DNA from: Pseudomonas sp. Q1-7
GTDB lineage: Bacteria; Pseudomonadota; Gammaproteobacteria; Pseudomonadales; Pseudomonadaceae
Length of the DNA stretch: 64,000 nt
Direction: 5' to 3'
Assembly: GCF_028010285.1 (NCBI RefSeq)
Contig: NZ_CP116304.1
Coordinates: 695,501-759,500 of the forward strand
The position numbers and the translations under genes are program-made. Shown in pieces: positions 17,028 to 26,801 of the stretch. Position 1 is the first letter of the stretch. Every line of letters starts with the position of its first letter. The notes under the pieces are model-generated. The model was not told where the DNA came from. It ran no database searches and saw only the letters and a program-made list of their open reading frames with translations.

Positions 17028-18407
17028 ATGAGCCAATCAAATATTTTGCTTGCTAAAAAGGACGTACAACATCATCTCCATCCTTACACCGATGCACGCC
17101 TGCACCAGGACGTGGGTCCGCTGATCATTGATCGCGGTGAAGGTGTTTATGTCTTTGATGTCGAGGGTAAACGCTACATCGAGGCTATGTCTGGCCTGTG
17201 GAGTGTTGCGCTAGGTTTCAGCAATGAGCGCTTGGTTAAGGCTGCCGAGCAGCAAATGCGTAAGTTGCCCTTCTATCATATCTTTACCCATAAGGGACAT
17301 GGTCCAAGTATCGAGCTTGCGGAGAAGCTGATAGAGATCGCTCCTGTGCCAATGAGTAAAGTGTTCTTCACAAACTCTGGCTCTGAAGCGAATGATACCG
17401 TCGTGAAAATGATCTGGTATCGAAACAATGCTCTTGGTAAGCCTGAGAAGAAAAAATTCATCAGCCGACTGAATGCATATCACGGCATCACCGCTGTTAG
17501 CGCCAGTCTGACAGGGCTTCCGGTTAATCAGCGTGGCTTTGATGTGCCGCTGCCTGGTTTTCATCATGTTAGTTGCCCGCATTTTTATCGTAATGGCCAA
17601 CCAGGTGAAACTGAAGAGCAGTTTGCAGATCGTATGGCTGCTGAACTGGAGAGCGTCATTCTCCGAGAAGGACCGGAAACTATCGCTGCCTTCTACGGCG
17701 AGCCGCTTATGGGGGCGGGTGGTGTCATTGTGCCGCCGCGTACCTATTGGGAGAAGATGCAGGCTGTTTGCAGAAAATATGACATTTTGATCGTTGCGGA
17801 CGAGGTTATCTGTGGCTTCGGTCGTACAGGAAAAATGTTTGGCTGCGAGACATTCGGGATCCAGCCTGATGTTATGGTTATCTCCAAACAGATGTCTTCT
17901 TCGTATCAACCGATCGCTGCAATCTTGATTAACGAGAAGGTATTTGAAGGTATCGCCGATCAGAGTCGTGCTCTTGGTACTCTGGGACACGGATTCACGG
18001 CTAGTGGCCATCCGGTCGCAAGCGCTGTTGCATTGGAGAATATTAAGATTATCCAAGAGCAAAATCTCGTTGGGCATGCTGCTGAAATGGGCGAGCTGCT
18101 ACGAGCTAAGTTGGCGGGCTTCGCGGATCATCCGATGGTAGGTGAAGTGCGCGGGTGTGGCTTGATTGCTGCCGTGGAACTTGTCACAGATCGTAAAACT
18201 AAAGCTCCATTCGAAACCGTAGGTCGACTGGGTCGCTTCTTGGCCGCTCGTGCTCAGGCGCATGGCATGATTACGCGGCCTATCGGTGATTCGATCGCTT
18301 TCTGCCCACCTTTGATTTCGACGAAACAGGAAATCCAAGAGATAGCAGATATCTTTGGCAAAGCGTTTGAGGACACCGAACGCTGGTTCAGTCAAGGTGG
18401 CAAGTAA
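17028..18407 (+). CDS. Class III aminotransferase (omega-amino acid:pyruvate type)
   Basis: PLP-dependent class III transaminase (459 aa). Lys287 (ISKQMSSSYQP) is the Schiff-base residue, Asp258 in VADEVICGFGRTG contacts the PLP ring nitrogen, and NSGSEANDT binds phosphate. It resembles polyamine:pyruvate or omega-amino-acid:pyruvate transaminases (SpuC-like) more than GabT. I chose ATG 17028; the TTG six bases earlier has no advantage. Base composition is visibly more AT-rich than in the etf region, suggesting transfer. It probably produces the semialdehyde used by the dehydrogenase upstream. Confidence 0.85.
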   Translation: MSQSNILLAKKDVQHHLHPYTDARLHQDVGPLIIDRGEGVYVFDVEGKRYIEAMSGLWSVALGFSNERLVKAAEQQMRKLPFYHIFTHKGHGPSIELAEKLIEIAPVPMSKVFFTNSGSEANDTVVKMIWYRNNALGKPEKKKFISRLNAYHGITAVSASLTGLPVNQRGFDVPLPGFHHVSCPHFYRNGQPGETEEQFADRMAAELESVILREGPETIAAFYGEPLMGAGGVIVPPRTYWEKMQAVCRKYDILIVADEVICGFGRTGKMFGCETFGIQPDVMVISKQMSSSYQPIAAILINEKVFEGIADQSRALGTLGHGFTASGHPVASAVALENIKIIQEQNLVGHAAEMGELLRAKLAGFADHPMVGEVRGCGLIAAVELVTDRKTKAPFETVGRLGRFLAARAQAHGMITRPIGDSIAFCPPLISTKQEIQEIADIFGKAFEDTERWFSQGGK

Positions 18408-18504
18408 GGAGTTCGTTACAGTGCAGGTGGTGACGAGAGTCTCTTGCTTTTGAGCTGTCCAGACTTGATAGGCTCTGGAATCCTGCTCTCTGTCACCATC
18501 TTTT

Positions 18505-18528
18505 GCCCCGCATTAGCGGGGCTTTTTT
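18505..18528 (+). terminator. Rho-independent terminator after the aminotransferase
   Basis: GCCCCGC-ATTA-GCGGGGC (18505-18522) followed by six T. A strong 7 bp GC stem. Confidence 0.9.
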
Positions 18529-18905
18529 ACTGGATTCTTGAAATTTTGGAGGCCGAGATAACTTATCCATCTTGCGGGGCATAAATCTCAAAGCGATACG
18601 GACATTGATTTGGTAATTAAATAGGGAAGGCCCTGGGGCCTTATTTCACAACGCCCACTGCATCAAACTCGCCGGAAGCATCCTGAAGTAATTCAGGGCG
18701 AACAGAAATCGAATGCCCATGAACTGACTGGCAGGCCAACTCCGAGAGTGCCGAAACCCAGTGGAGAGACGAAGTAATACAGTGCTGCACCTAATTGTCA
18801 TGGGTGAGCTAAAAACCGCTTCATAGTATTAAATCGAAAAAACTAGAGTCCTTTGTAATTATTTGGTAAGAGAGCAAAATTAAATTTTTTATTCTGTCGA
18901 ACTGC
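18529..18905. other. AT-rich intergenic stretch
   Basis: 377 bp without a supported gene. A small hairpin (AAGGCCCTGGGGCCTT near 18626) and a strongly AT-rich tail before the MFS start (18825-18895), likely promoter DNA, are all I see. Confidence 0.5.
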
Positions 18906-20120
18906 ATGTCGAGGCCCGCTGTGACTAATACAGTCAATAGTCTACCAGTCTTATTGCTCGCTTTAACGATTGGCGCCTTTGCAATCGGCCTTGACACTTT
19001 CGTAGTTATAGGTTCGTTGGCCGAAATCTCTCGCAGCCTAGCGATTTCTATTGACGCAGCTGGGTGGATAATTTCCACTTACGCCTTTTGTTATGCCGTA
19101 TTTGCTCCGTTAAACGCATGGCTATTCCGTGGTTGGAAACGCAGAAATGTCCTGCTGCTCTCAACGTGTATCTTTACGATCGGGAACCTTCTGTGCGCAA
19201 TCGGCCTTAACTTTGAAATGGTTATTCTTGGTCGCGTAGTTTCCGCCTTCGGAGCTGCGATGTTCACGCCGGCTGCAACCACACTTACAACAGTACTTCT
19301 GCCTCCTGAACGAAAAGGCTTTGCACTATCGCTAATATTCGGTGGCATGACGGTCTCACAAGCCGTTGGTGTGCCAGTGACGTCCTGGATTGCCGAGGCT
19401 TTCGGCTGGCGCTATGCGTTTTACTTTGTCACGCTGTTCGGTTTGATCGCCCTGATGCTCCTCACAATCATCTTGTCCGGAATCTCCCACGCTAGCCCCC
19501 AGATCAAAAAGCAGGCCCTACAGATGGATGTTCCGAAGGTGATATACGGATTACTTTCCGTTACCTTCATGATCGTGGCAGCAGAATTCGTCGTTTATTC
19601 TTATCTCAGCGTTCTGTTGTCTGATACAAAATTTGGAATCATTCCGGTCTTACCGAGCGTGCTGTTCGCCTATGGTGTCGGCGCCGTGGTTGGTAATATC
19701 GCCACCGGCTACCTGACGGACAGGATCGGCCCGGCCAACGTTCTTCTTGGTGCAATCCTGACACAGACCGGTCTGCTGATTGCGCTGGTTACTCTCCGGG
19801 ACAATGGGCCTTTGGTCATCGGAATCGGCCTCCTATGGGGCATTGTCAGCTACATGTACCTGGTTCCGATTCAGCATCGCTTGTTGAGTTACGCCGGCAA
19901 GCAGTCGAGTATTTTTCTAGCGATCAACAGTTCGATCATCTACATCGGCATCGGGGCCGGAGGCTGGATAGGCGGTCTATTGCTCACGAGGCTGGGAATC
20001 CCCTTCCTTGCGATATTTACAGGCATTGTCGGGCTGTCGGCCCTGGCAAGCGCTGTCATAGTGATGCGGCGTCCAGTTAACAACTCCGCCACAGGCGACG
20101 CTCTGTCGCAAGTATCCTGA
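18906..20120 (+). CDS. MFS transporter, DHA1-like
   Basis: Major facilitator superfamily permease (404 aa, 12 predicted membrane segments). The first helix (LPVLLLALTIGAFAIGLDTF, residues 13-32) and the loop 2-3 region WLFRGWKRRNVLLLST resemble the AraJ/drug-efflux DHA1 group. The second half restarts with TGYLTDRIGP, a degenerate copy of the same loop motif. It has no obvious ribosome binding site at 18906. It stands alone between a terminator and the second repeat copy. Substrate unknown; export of an amino acid, sugar or drug are all possible. Confidence 0.82.
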   Translation: MSRPAVTNTVNSLPVLLLALTIGAFAIGLDTFVVIGSLAEISRSLAISIDAAGWIISTYAFCYAVFAPLNAWLFRGWKRRNVLLLSTCIFTIGNLLCAIGLNFEMVILGRVVSAFGAAMFTPAATTLTTVLLPPERKGFALSLIFGGMTVSQAVGVPVTSWIAEAFGWRYAFYFVTLFGLIALMLLTIILSGISHASPQIKKQALQMDVPKVIYGLLSVTFMIVAAEFVVYSYLSVLLSDTKFGIIPVLPSVLFAYGVGAVVGNIATGYLTDRIGPANVLLGAILTQTGLLIALVTLRDNGPLVIGIGLLWGIVSYMYLVPIQHRLLSYAGKQSSIFLAINSSIIYIGIGAGGWIGGLLLTRLGIPFLAIFTGIVGLSALASAVIVMRRPVNNSATGDALSQVS

Positions 20121-20173
20121 ACCCTGTTGCGCTTCTGGCTAAATCGCCCGAAGAGTCATGCGCTCTTCACGAG

Positions 20174-20236
20174 ACCTTGTAGCTCGTAAAGGTAGGGCTG
20201 CTGGTGTTCAGCGGCAGGGGCGTGAGCAACACGCCA
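20174..20236. repeat. 63 bp repeat, copy 2
   Basis: Second copy of 10849-10911. Here it abuts the 1.9 kb repeat directly, sharing one base, whereas in the first locus the two are 1122 bp apart. On the minus strand the frame HQQPYLYELQGLVKSA ends in a stop at about 20158, just outside the repeat. Confidence 0.85.
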
Positions 20237-20363
20237 GAGCATGTCTCGCTGCTCTGCCGGAGAACGAGAGGGCGTCTTTGCTCATGCGCATCCGCCGGTG
20301 CGATCCGGAGCAGTGACCTGCAGCGCGAGGCCCTTTGGTCTGCGCGGCTATCCATTGTTGGCG

Positions 20364-21755
20364 TCAGTTCTGTCGAGCCAGGAATTCGTAGAGTCGCGCG
20401 TCCAATGAGTGGCCAACATTGAAGCGCATCCAAGGTACATTGCGGCCATCAGGCATAAACAGCTGGCCAGGGAACAGAAGGATCTTCGCTTCCTTGGCTT
20501 GCCGGGCGAGTTGCGTCGCGTCAGCCACTGCCCTGTGGCGGGCCCAGAGGAACATGCCGGCGTGCGGTTCGTGGAAAAGCTCCAGACCGGCCGCCTCAAG
20601 GCGCCGCGCCACGCTTTCGTGAGCCTCGCTGAGCTGTTCGCGCAGCTGGCGCACGTGTTTGCGTTGGCGGCCCTGGAGCAGAATGTCCAGAGCCAGAGTC
20701 TCGGTGAGCTCCGAACTGGTCAGGCCGCTAACGATCTTCAGCGGCACCAATTCCTCAATCAGCTCCGGGTGCGCTGCTATGAAGCCAACCCGCAGCGCAG
20801 GGGCAATTACCTTGGACAGGCTGCTGATGTAGATCACCCGTGCCAACTGATCGAGGTTAGCCAGCACCAATTGACCGGAGGGATCGAGGTCAGCGTAGAT
20901 GTCATTCTCGACAATCAGGAAATCGTATTTCTCCGCCAATTGCAGCAAGCGATGGCTTGCAGCAAGGGACAGGCTGGTCCCGGTAGGGCTATGCAGTCGT
21001 GCCTGAGTGAAATAGACCTTCGGCCGGTGCTCGCTTGCCAGTTGCTCCAAACGCTCCAGGTCCAGGCCATCGACGGTGCGAGGAACACCCAGCAGCCGGG
21101 CACCCTGCAGGCGCAGGTTGAGGAAGAGGTGCTGGTATCCGGGCTCATCCACCAATACCGGATCGCCGCGTTGCACCAGGTACCGAACTGCCAGATCAAG
21201 CGCCTGGCTGGCACCGCTGGTCAGCAGTAGTTGTTCGGGACCGGCGGCAACTCCTGCGTCAGCCAGGCGGTCGGCAAGCTTGCCACGAAGGCGCTGGTTG
21301 CCTTTGCTCTGGCCGTAGTTGCCGTACTGAATAGGATTCTCGCGCGCCAGGCTCCGCAGGCCGCGCAACAGACCCTCACTGTCTATCCAGTGCTCGGGCA
21401 GAAGGCCAATGCCGGGGCGCAGTTCCATTCCAAGCGGTTGGAACGCCTTGTGCAACAGCAGGTGGGCATCGAAGTCAAACTCCGGAGCATCCTCCGCGTC
21501 GCGCGCATCCTCAGCGACCTGGCCGCGCACGTAATAGCCGGCATTGGGCACGGTGTTCAGGCAGCCGCGGGCCACGAGGCGATCGTAGGCCTCGGCAACG
21601 GTGAAGTGGCTAACGCCGTGGCTCTCGGCGAACTTGCGGATAGAAGGCAGCTTGGCCCCCGGACGTAAGCGCTGCTCATGGATGGCCAGCGCTATCCCCT
21701 CCACTATCTGAGAAACCAGAGGCGTGACCGAGGCGGGATCAAGCATTAACAACAT
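20364..21755 (-). CDS. MocR-type (GntR/aminotransferase) regulator, copy 2
   Basis: Near-identical duplicate of the regulator at 12162-13553 (463 aa), with GntR winged helix and aminotransferase-like domain both intact. From ATG 21755 the only amino-acid differences I find are Thr to Ala at DPxSVTPLV and Gln to His at AIxEQRLRP, both N-terminal to or within the HTH. The rest, including SSLSKVIAPALRVGF, is the same. Here it is divergent from a frameshifted amino-acid permease rather than from the binding-protein operon. With identical HTHs both copies should recognise the same operator. Confidence 0.88.
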   Translation of the reverse strand: MLLMLDPASVTPLVSQIVEGIALAIHEQRLRPGAKLPSIRKFAESHGVSHFTVAEAYDRLVARGCLNTVPNAGYYVRGQVAEDARDAEDAPEFDFDAHLLLHKAFQPLGMELRPGIGLLPEHWIDSEGLLRGLRSLARENPIQYGNYGQSKGNQRLRGKLADRLADAGVAAGPEQLLLTSGASQALDLAVRYLVQRGDPVLVDEPGYQHLFLNLRLQGARLLGVPRTVDGLDLERLEQLASEHRPKVYFTQARLHSPTGTSLSLAASHRLLQLAEKYDFLIVENDIYADLDPSGQLVLANLDQLARVIYISSLSKVIAPALRVGFIAAHPELIEELVPLKIVSGLTSSELTETLALDILLQGRQRKHVRQLREQLSEAHESVARRLEAAGLELFHEPHAGMFLWARHRAVADATQLARQAKEAKILLFPGQLFMPDGRNVPWMRFNVGHSLDARLYEFLARQN

Positions 21756-21914
21756 AAAAACGTCCGTCGGCTGAATGTCAGAACTGTACAGGCTTGGCGA
21801 CATGACAGCTCTGCTAGCAGTCCATCGTCGCTGTACATGGCGCGCCACGAGAAGTGGCAGCATTATCCAAGTCGTGCAGCGGCCTTACCGCAAGCTTGAG
21901 ATGGAGGATCTGCC

Positions 21915-22025
21915 ATGCGCGACACAGCTTACATTTTCGCTAAAGAATGGCCGGTCCACCATGACCGAGTCGCGTTGGGCTGCCTGATCTCATGCGGTCG
22001 CCGGATTGACCAGTTCTCTGCTTGA
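21915..22025 (+). pseudogene. Decayed short frame divergent from MocR, copy 2
   Basis: Second copy of the frame at 13713, truncated at codon 37 by TGA where copy 1 has TGG. Not recognised. Its divergence relative to the well-kept regulator suggests it is non-functional. Confidence 0.3.
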
Positions 22026-22190
22026 TTCCCGGGCGAGGTGTCGCGCCTGGTTCACGGCTTCATTCCGCACCTGGCAATGATTCTGCGTAATCGAGGCGAG
22101 CTCGTCACCTAGCTTCGAATCGCCAAAGCCTTAAACAAGGCCCCTTGCCCTCTCGTGCAGCGGTCTTCTACCTGATTGGAGATAACAATA

Positions 22191-22253
22191 ATGAGCCAGC
22201 GTAGAACTTTGGTTCTGTGCGTCTGCCGTTCTTCGGGGGCGCGTCATGTCTGA
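22191..22253 (+). other. Possible 20-codon leader overlapping the permease start
   Basis: ATG 22191 is preceded by TTGGAGA and opens a frame MSQRRTLVLCVCRSSGARHV whose TGA (22251-22253) overlaps the permease start at 22246 in another frame. A coupled leader is possible; a remnant or chance is at least as likely. Confidence 0.2.
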
Positions 22254-23647
22254 AGCGGTTGCTCGACCCCAGCTTGCGCGTGCACTGAAGAGTCGCCACA
22301 TCTTCATGCTGTCTTTAGGGGGGCGTGATCGGTACCGGGCTGTTTATGGGGGCCGGAGTCACTATCAACCAGGGTGGTCCAGCTGGGGCCGTTTTGGCTT
22401 ATCTGGTAGCTGGCCTATTGATGTACCTGGTGATGGCTTGTCTTGGTGAGTTGTCGGTGGAAATGCCCGTATCCGGGTCATTTCAGGCTCATGCAACGCG
22501 CTTTATCGGGCCGGCAACTGGTTTCATGATCGGTTGGGTTTACTGGATGAGTTGGGTTAGCACTGTCGGCTTGGAGTTCACTGCGGCCGGTATGCTCATG
22601 ACTCGTTGGTTTCCTGATGTGCCTATCTGGGCCTGGTCGGGCTTCTTCGTTGTTGTGTTGTTCTCTCTCAATGCCTTGGCCACTCGCGCCTTCGGTGAGG
22701 CCGAGTACTGGTTTGCTGGTGTAAAGGTCGCAGCCATTCTCGCCTTCATTGTGATTGGTGTTCTGGTGATTTTCGGCGGCTTGCCGCTCAAGAGCGGCGA
22801 GCCAGCTCCGATGATGACAAACCTCATCGGCGACCAGCTTTTTCCCAATGGGCTGTCCGCTGTGTTCGCGGTGATGATGACCGTCGTATACGCCTTCCAG
22901 GGTTGCGAGATCATGGGTGTTGCTGCTGGAGAGACCGACAACCCAGAGAAAAGCATTCCGCGCGCGGTGCGTAATGTGGTTTTCCGCGTATTGATCTTCT
23001 ACGTTCTGGCTGTTCTGGTATTGGCGGCCATTATCCCTTGGCAGCAGGCAGGGCTTGTGGAAAGCCCCTTCGTCCAGGTATTTGATCTGGTAGGAATTCC
23101 CTACGCCGCTGACATCATGAACTTTGTGATTCTCACCGCGATTCTCTCGGTGGGTAACTCCGGCCTGTACGCTTCCACCCGTATCCTTTGGTCCATGTCC
23201 AATTCTGGCATGGCCCCGCGCGGACTGTCGAAGCTCACCTCTCGCGGAGTGCCGATTTACGCGCTTCTGATCAGTTTGGCCTTCGCGCTGCTCTCACTGC
23301 TGACCAGCGTGGTAGCTGCTGACACATTGTTCATGGTGCTTATGGCGGTGAGTGGCATGGCCGGCACAGTGACTTGGATCGTCATCGCGCTGGCGCAATA
23401 CCGCTTTCGTCGAGAGCATATGGCCAAGGGTGGAAGTGTCAGCGATCTGAAGTTTGCTTCGCCGCTGTTCCCAGTAATTCCGATAGCGTGCATCGGCCTC
23501 TGCAGCGTGCTCTTGATCTTCCTTGCTATCGACCCGGTGCAGCGCACCTCGTTGTACTGGGGCTGCGGCTTCATTGCAGCCTGCTACTTGGCCTACTACC
23601 TGCTCCGACGAAAACACTCGCAAGAGCTGGTCGCTGCTGAAGCGTGA
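22246..23647 (+). pseudogene. APC-family amino acid permease, frameshifted
   Basis: Amino acid permease of the APC superfamily (AAT type, about 466 codons if restored). Codons from 22246 give MSEAVARPQLARALKSRHIF then MLSLGG. The frame then shifts at a run of six G (22318-22323), and the family-typical VIGTGLFMGAG continues in the +1 frame to 23647. Removing one G restores SLGGVIGTGLF, the conserved first-helix motif. The remaining helices are intact (for example GWVYWMSWVSTVGLE and CEIMGVAAGETDNPEKSIPRA, split here). It precedes the arginine transaminase genes, so arginine or another basic amino acid is a plausible substrate. It could be a true mutation, a slippage-switchable gene or a sequencing error. 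Confidence 0.85.
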
Positions 23648-23862
23648 GCGGTTACCCGCTCAACGGCGGCAAGCGCATGCCATTGAGCCGACTCTCAATG
23701 CAACGAGCTTCTGACCGATTCAGCCAGGCTGCAGCAGCCAAGGCTTGAACATATTCGATTAAACCTCATTCGTCCCCGCTTGGCTGTATAGCAGCATTGG
23801 TGGCGGGGGCGCTCTCATGGCTCATCGGAGAGCTGTAACAACAGCCGCGGAGATGTCTTTTT

Positions 23863-25473
23863 ATGCAAATCGATAAGCCCCTCACTGGTGGTCAGGCCTT
23901 GGTTCGCCTGTTGGCCAATTACGGTGTCGACACTGTTTTCGGCATTCCCGGCGTGCACACGCTGGAGCTCTATCGCGGACTACCTGGTAGTGGCGTTCGA
24001 CATGTCTTGACCCGTCACGAGCAGGGAGCTGCCTTTATGGCAGACGGTTATGCGCGTGTTAGCGGGAAACCTGGGGTGTGCTTCGTTATTACCGGTCCGG
24101 GTGTAACCAACGCAGCCACTGCTATCGGTCAAGCCTACGCTGACTCGATCCCAATGTTGGTCATTTCAAGCGTCAACCACACCGCCAGCCTCGGAAAGGG
24201 CTGAGGATGCTTGCATGAGACGCAAGACCAGCGAGCCATGACCGCACCGATCACTGCCTTTTCCGCAGTTGCGCTGACTCCAGAAGATCTTCCCGAGCTC
24301 ATTGCTCGAGCTTACGCAGTGTTTGAAAGCGAACGTCCTCGTCCCGTGCATATCTCGGTGCCACTGGACGTGCTCGCAATGCCGATCGCTCGTGACTGGA
24401 CCTGTGAGGTGGCACGTCGTGCCGAGCGTGGTCAGCCCAGCAGCGCCGCTCTGCGGGAGGCTGCCGAAAAACTTAATGCTGCACGCAGGCCGATGATCAT
24501 CGCCGGTGGTGGTGCTGTGCACGCGTCCGAGGCGTTGACCGCGCTCAGCGAGCGCCTTGCTGCGCCGCTTTTTACGACTGTCGCGGGGAAAGGCATCGGC
24601 GCCTCAGAATCGCCACTCGCTGCCGGTGCAACGTTGTGCATCCAGGCGGGTTGGGACATGGTCGCTGAAGCTGACGTCGTGCTGGCAATCGGCACCGAGA
24701 TGGCTGACACCGACTGGTGTCGTGATCGCCTGCCGCTTACCGGCGAGGTAATCCGCGTCGATATCGACTCTCGTAAATTCAATGACTTTTACCCAAGCGC
24801 AGTGGCTCTTCTGGGGGACGCGAAGGCAACTGCTGAAGCATTGCTCGCCGCTTTGCCTCCGATCGTGCGCGATGCTAGCAGCGCGACCAATCGTGTTGCA
24901 CAACTGTGGCAGCAACTTGAAGTTGAGCTTGCGCCGTTGCAGCGGATCCATAAGGGAATCATTCAGCGGATCGTCGCCACCGTGCCGGACGAGGCGTTCA
25001 TTGCCAGTGACATGACCCAGTTGGCCTACACCGCTAATTATCTGTACCCAAGCAAGGCCCCCCGTCGCTGGCTGCACCCCAATGGTTACGGCACCCTGGG
25101 CTATGGCGTGCCAGCCGGCATTGGTGCGAAGTTTGGCGCCCCCGACCGTCCAGGTTTGGTTCTGGTCGGCGATGGTGGGTTTCTCTACACCGCCCAGGAC
25201 CTTGCCACTGCAACCGAGGAGCTGAACAGCCCGTTAGTGGTGTTGCTGTGGAACAACGATGCGCTGGGGCAGATTCGAGACGACATGATCGGTCGGGATA
25301 TCGAGCCGATCGGCGTGCTGCCTCGCAACCCGGATTTCGCTCTACTCGCCCAGGCATACGGTTGTGTTCTGCGCCAGCCTCGGAACCTTGATGAGCTGGA
25401 AAGCTACCTGCGCGACGGCTTTGCCCATCCCGGTGTGACATTGATCGAACTGAGGCACGCCTGCGCTTGCTGA
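23863..25473 (+). pseudogene. aruI: 2-ketoarginine decarboxylase homologue with in-frame TGA
   Basis: Thiamine-diphosphate enzyme of the acetolactate synthase family, closest in wording to Pseudomonas AruI, which decarboxylates 2-ketoarginine to 4-guanidinobutyraldehyde. The N-terminal TPP domain has the catalytic Glu53 in LTRHEQGAAFMADGYARV. The C-terminal TPP site reads LVGDGGFLYTAQ, with WNNDALGQIRDD after it. Codon 114 is TGA (24202-24204), inside LGKG*GCLHETQDQRAM, where the family has Trp (TGG). The reading frame resumes without shift, giving 536 residues if read through. As written the product is a 113 aa fragment; reinitiation at 24211 would lack the N-terminal TPP domain. aruH follows. 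Confidence 0.88.
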
Positions 25474-25484
25474 AGCGGTATTTT

Positions 25485-25514
25485 CCCGCCCCCGTCGAGT
25501 GCTTGGGGGGCGGG
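25485..25514. promoter_or_regulatory. Strong inverted repeat between aruI and aruH
   Basis: CCCGCCCCC (25485-25493) pairs with GGGGGCGGG (25506-25514), but no T-run follows. It may stabilise an mRNA end or attenuate, rather than act as a simple terminator. Confidence 0.4.
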
Positions 25515-25610
25515 CAAACGAGAAGGTCGTCAGGTCATCCATAAAGGGCTTTCAACCATGCCTTTCCGTAGCGTCGCCCGGCCTGCCATAAAGTTCCTAG
25601 GAGATACCCA

Positions 25611-26801
25611 ATGCGCTATTCAAATCTAACCCAACGCATCGCCGGCGATGGAGCCGCCGCGTGGACTATTCACTATCGTGCTCAAGAGCGTATCGAAAAA
25701 GGGGATGACATCCTTCTCCTGTCCCAAGGTGATCCGGACTTCGATACTCCTGCCCCTATCGTACAGGCAGCCATCGACAGCCTGCTGGCGGGTAACACTC
25801 ATTACCCTGAAGTTCGTGGGCAGCGAAAGTTTCGCGAAGCGATTGCGCGCCGTCACACGTCTCGTAGTGGCCATGCAGTCGAGGCGAACAACGTCGTAGT
25901 CCTGGCTGGGGCGCAGTGCGCTCTCTACTGCGTAACGCAGTGCGTACTTAACCCCGGGGACGAGGTAATCGTCGCTGAGCCGATGTACGTCACGTACGAA
26001 GCGGTGTTTGGTGCTTGTGGCGCCAAGGTGATCCCAGTTTCGGTGCGTTCAGAGAATGGTTTTCGGGTGCAGGCAGAGGACGTTGCAGCACTGATCACGC
26101 CGCGCACCCGCGCAATAGCGCTGAACAGTCCGCATAACCCGTCCGGTGCGAGCTTGCCTCGAGCGACTTGGGAGGCGATAGCCGAACTATGCATCCGTCA
26201 TGACCTATGGGTGATCTCCGACGAGGTCTATAGCGAGCTGCTTTACGATGGCGAGCACATAAGCCCTGCCAGCCTGCCGGGCATGGCCGAGCGCACAGCG
26301 ACCATCAATAGCCTTTCGAAGTCTCATGCCATGACTGGTTGGCGGGTTGGTTGGGTCGTTGGGCCGTTGGAGCTTTGCGAGCACCTGGAGAATCTTGCTC
26401 TGTGCATGCTCTATGGTTCGCCAGATTTCGTACAAGACGCAGCCTGCACGGCGCTGGAGGCAAACCTGCCGGAAGTAGAGGCAATGCGTGATGCCTATCG
26501 TCAACGCCGTGACCTGGTCATCGATTGTCTGAAGGATAGTGCTGGCATTCGAACTGTCCGACCGGATGGGGGGATGTTCGTCATGGTCGACATCCGTGCC
26601 ACTGGTCTCTCGGCGCAAGAATTCTCCAACCTTTTGCTGGATCACCACGGTGTGTCCGTACTGGCCGGCGAGGCCTTCGGCCCTAGCGCCGCCGGGCATA
26701 TCCGACTGGGTCTTGTACTTGGCGAAGAGCCACTGCGCGAGGCCTGCCGGCGCATCGCCCTGTGCGCCGCGGATCTGTTGAAGGAGAAACGCTATGCATG
26801 A
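25611..26801 (+). CDS. aruH: Arginine:pyruvate transaminase
   Basis: Class I aminotransferase (396 aa) matching Pseudomonas AruH in length and wording. It transfers the alpha-amino group of L-arginine to pyruvate, giving 2-ketoarginine and alanine, the first step of the arginine transaminase pathway. PLP lysine is Lys237 in NSLSKSHAMTGWRVGW; Asp204 and Tyr207 are in VISDEVYSEL; the substrate carboxylate Arg is in HIRLGL. AGGAGA precedes the ATG. Its last eight bases overlap the start of the aldehyde dehydrogenase, so the two are coupled. Unlike the two genes upstream it is intact. Confidence 0.9.
   Translation: MRYSNLTQRIAGDGAAAWTIHYRAQERIEKGDDILLLSQGDPDFDTPAPIVQAAIDSLLAGNTHYPEVRGQRKFREAIARRHTSRSGHAVEANNVVVLAGAQCALYCVTQCVLNPGDEVIVAEPMYVTYEAVFGACGAKVIPVSVRSENGFRVQAEDVAALITPRTRAIALNSPHNPSGASLPRATWEAIAELCIRHDLWVISDEVYSELLYDGEHISPASLPGMAERTATINSLSKSHAMTGWRVGWVVGPLELCEHLENLALCMLYGSPDFVQDAACTALEANLPEVEAMRDAYRQRRDLVIDCLKDSAGIRTVRPDGGMFVMVDIRATGLSAQEFSNLLLDHHGVSVLAGEAFGPSAAGHIRLGLVLGEEPLREACRRIALCAADLLKEKRYA

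Larger units (their letters stand above)
20236..22144. repeat. 1.9 kb direct repeat, copy 2
   Basis: Second copy of 12034-13942. Differences include three substitutions near the MocR N-terminus, a synonymous change near 21437, and a TGG to TGA change at 22023-22025 in the decayed divergent frame. Confidence 0.95.

Noticed and set aside
24202..24204. Selenocysteine at the aruI TGA
   Set aside because: The family has Trp here, not Cys, the residue is not catalytic, and no SECIS-like hairpin directly follows.
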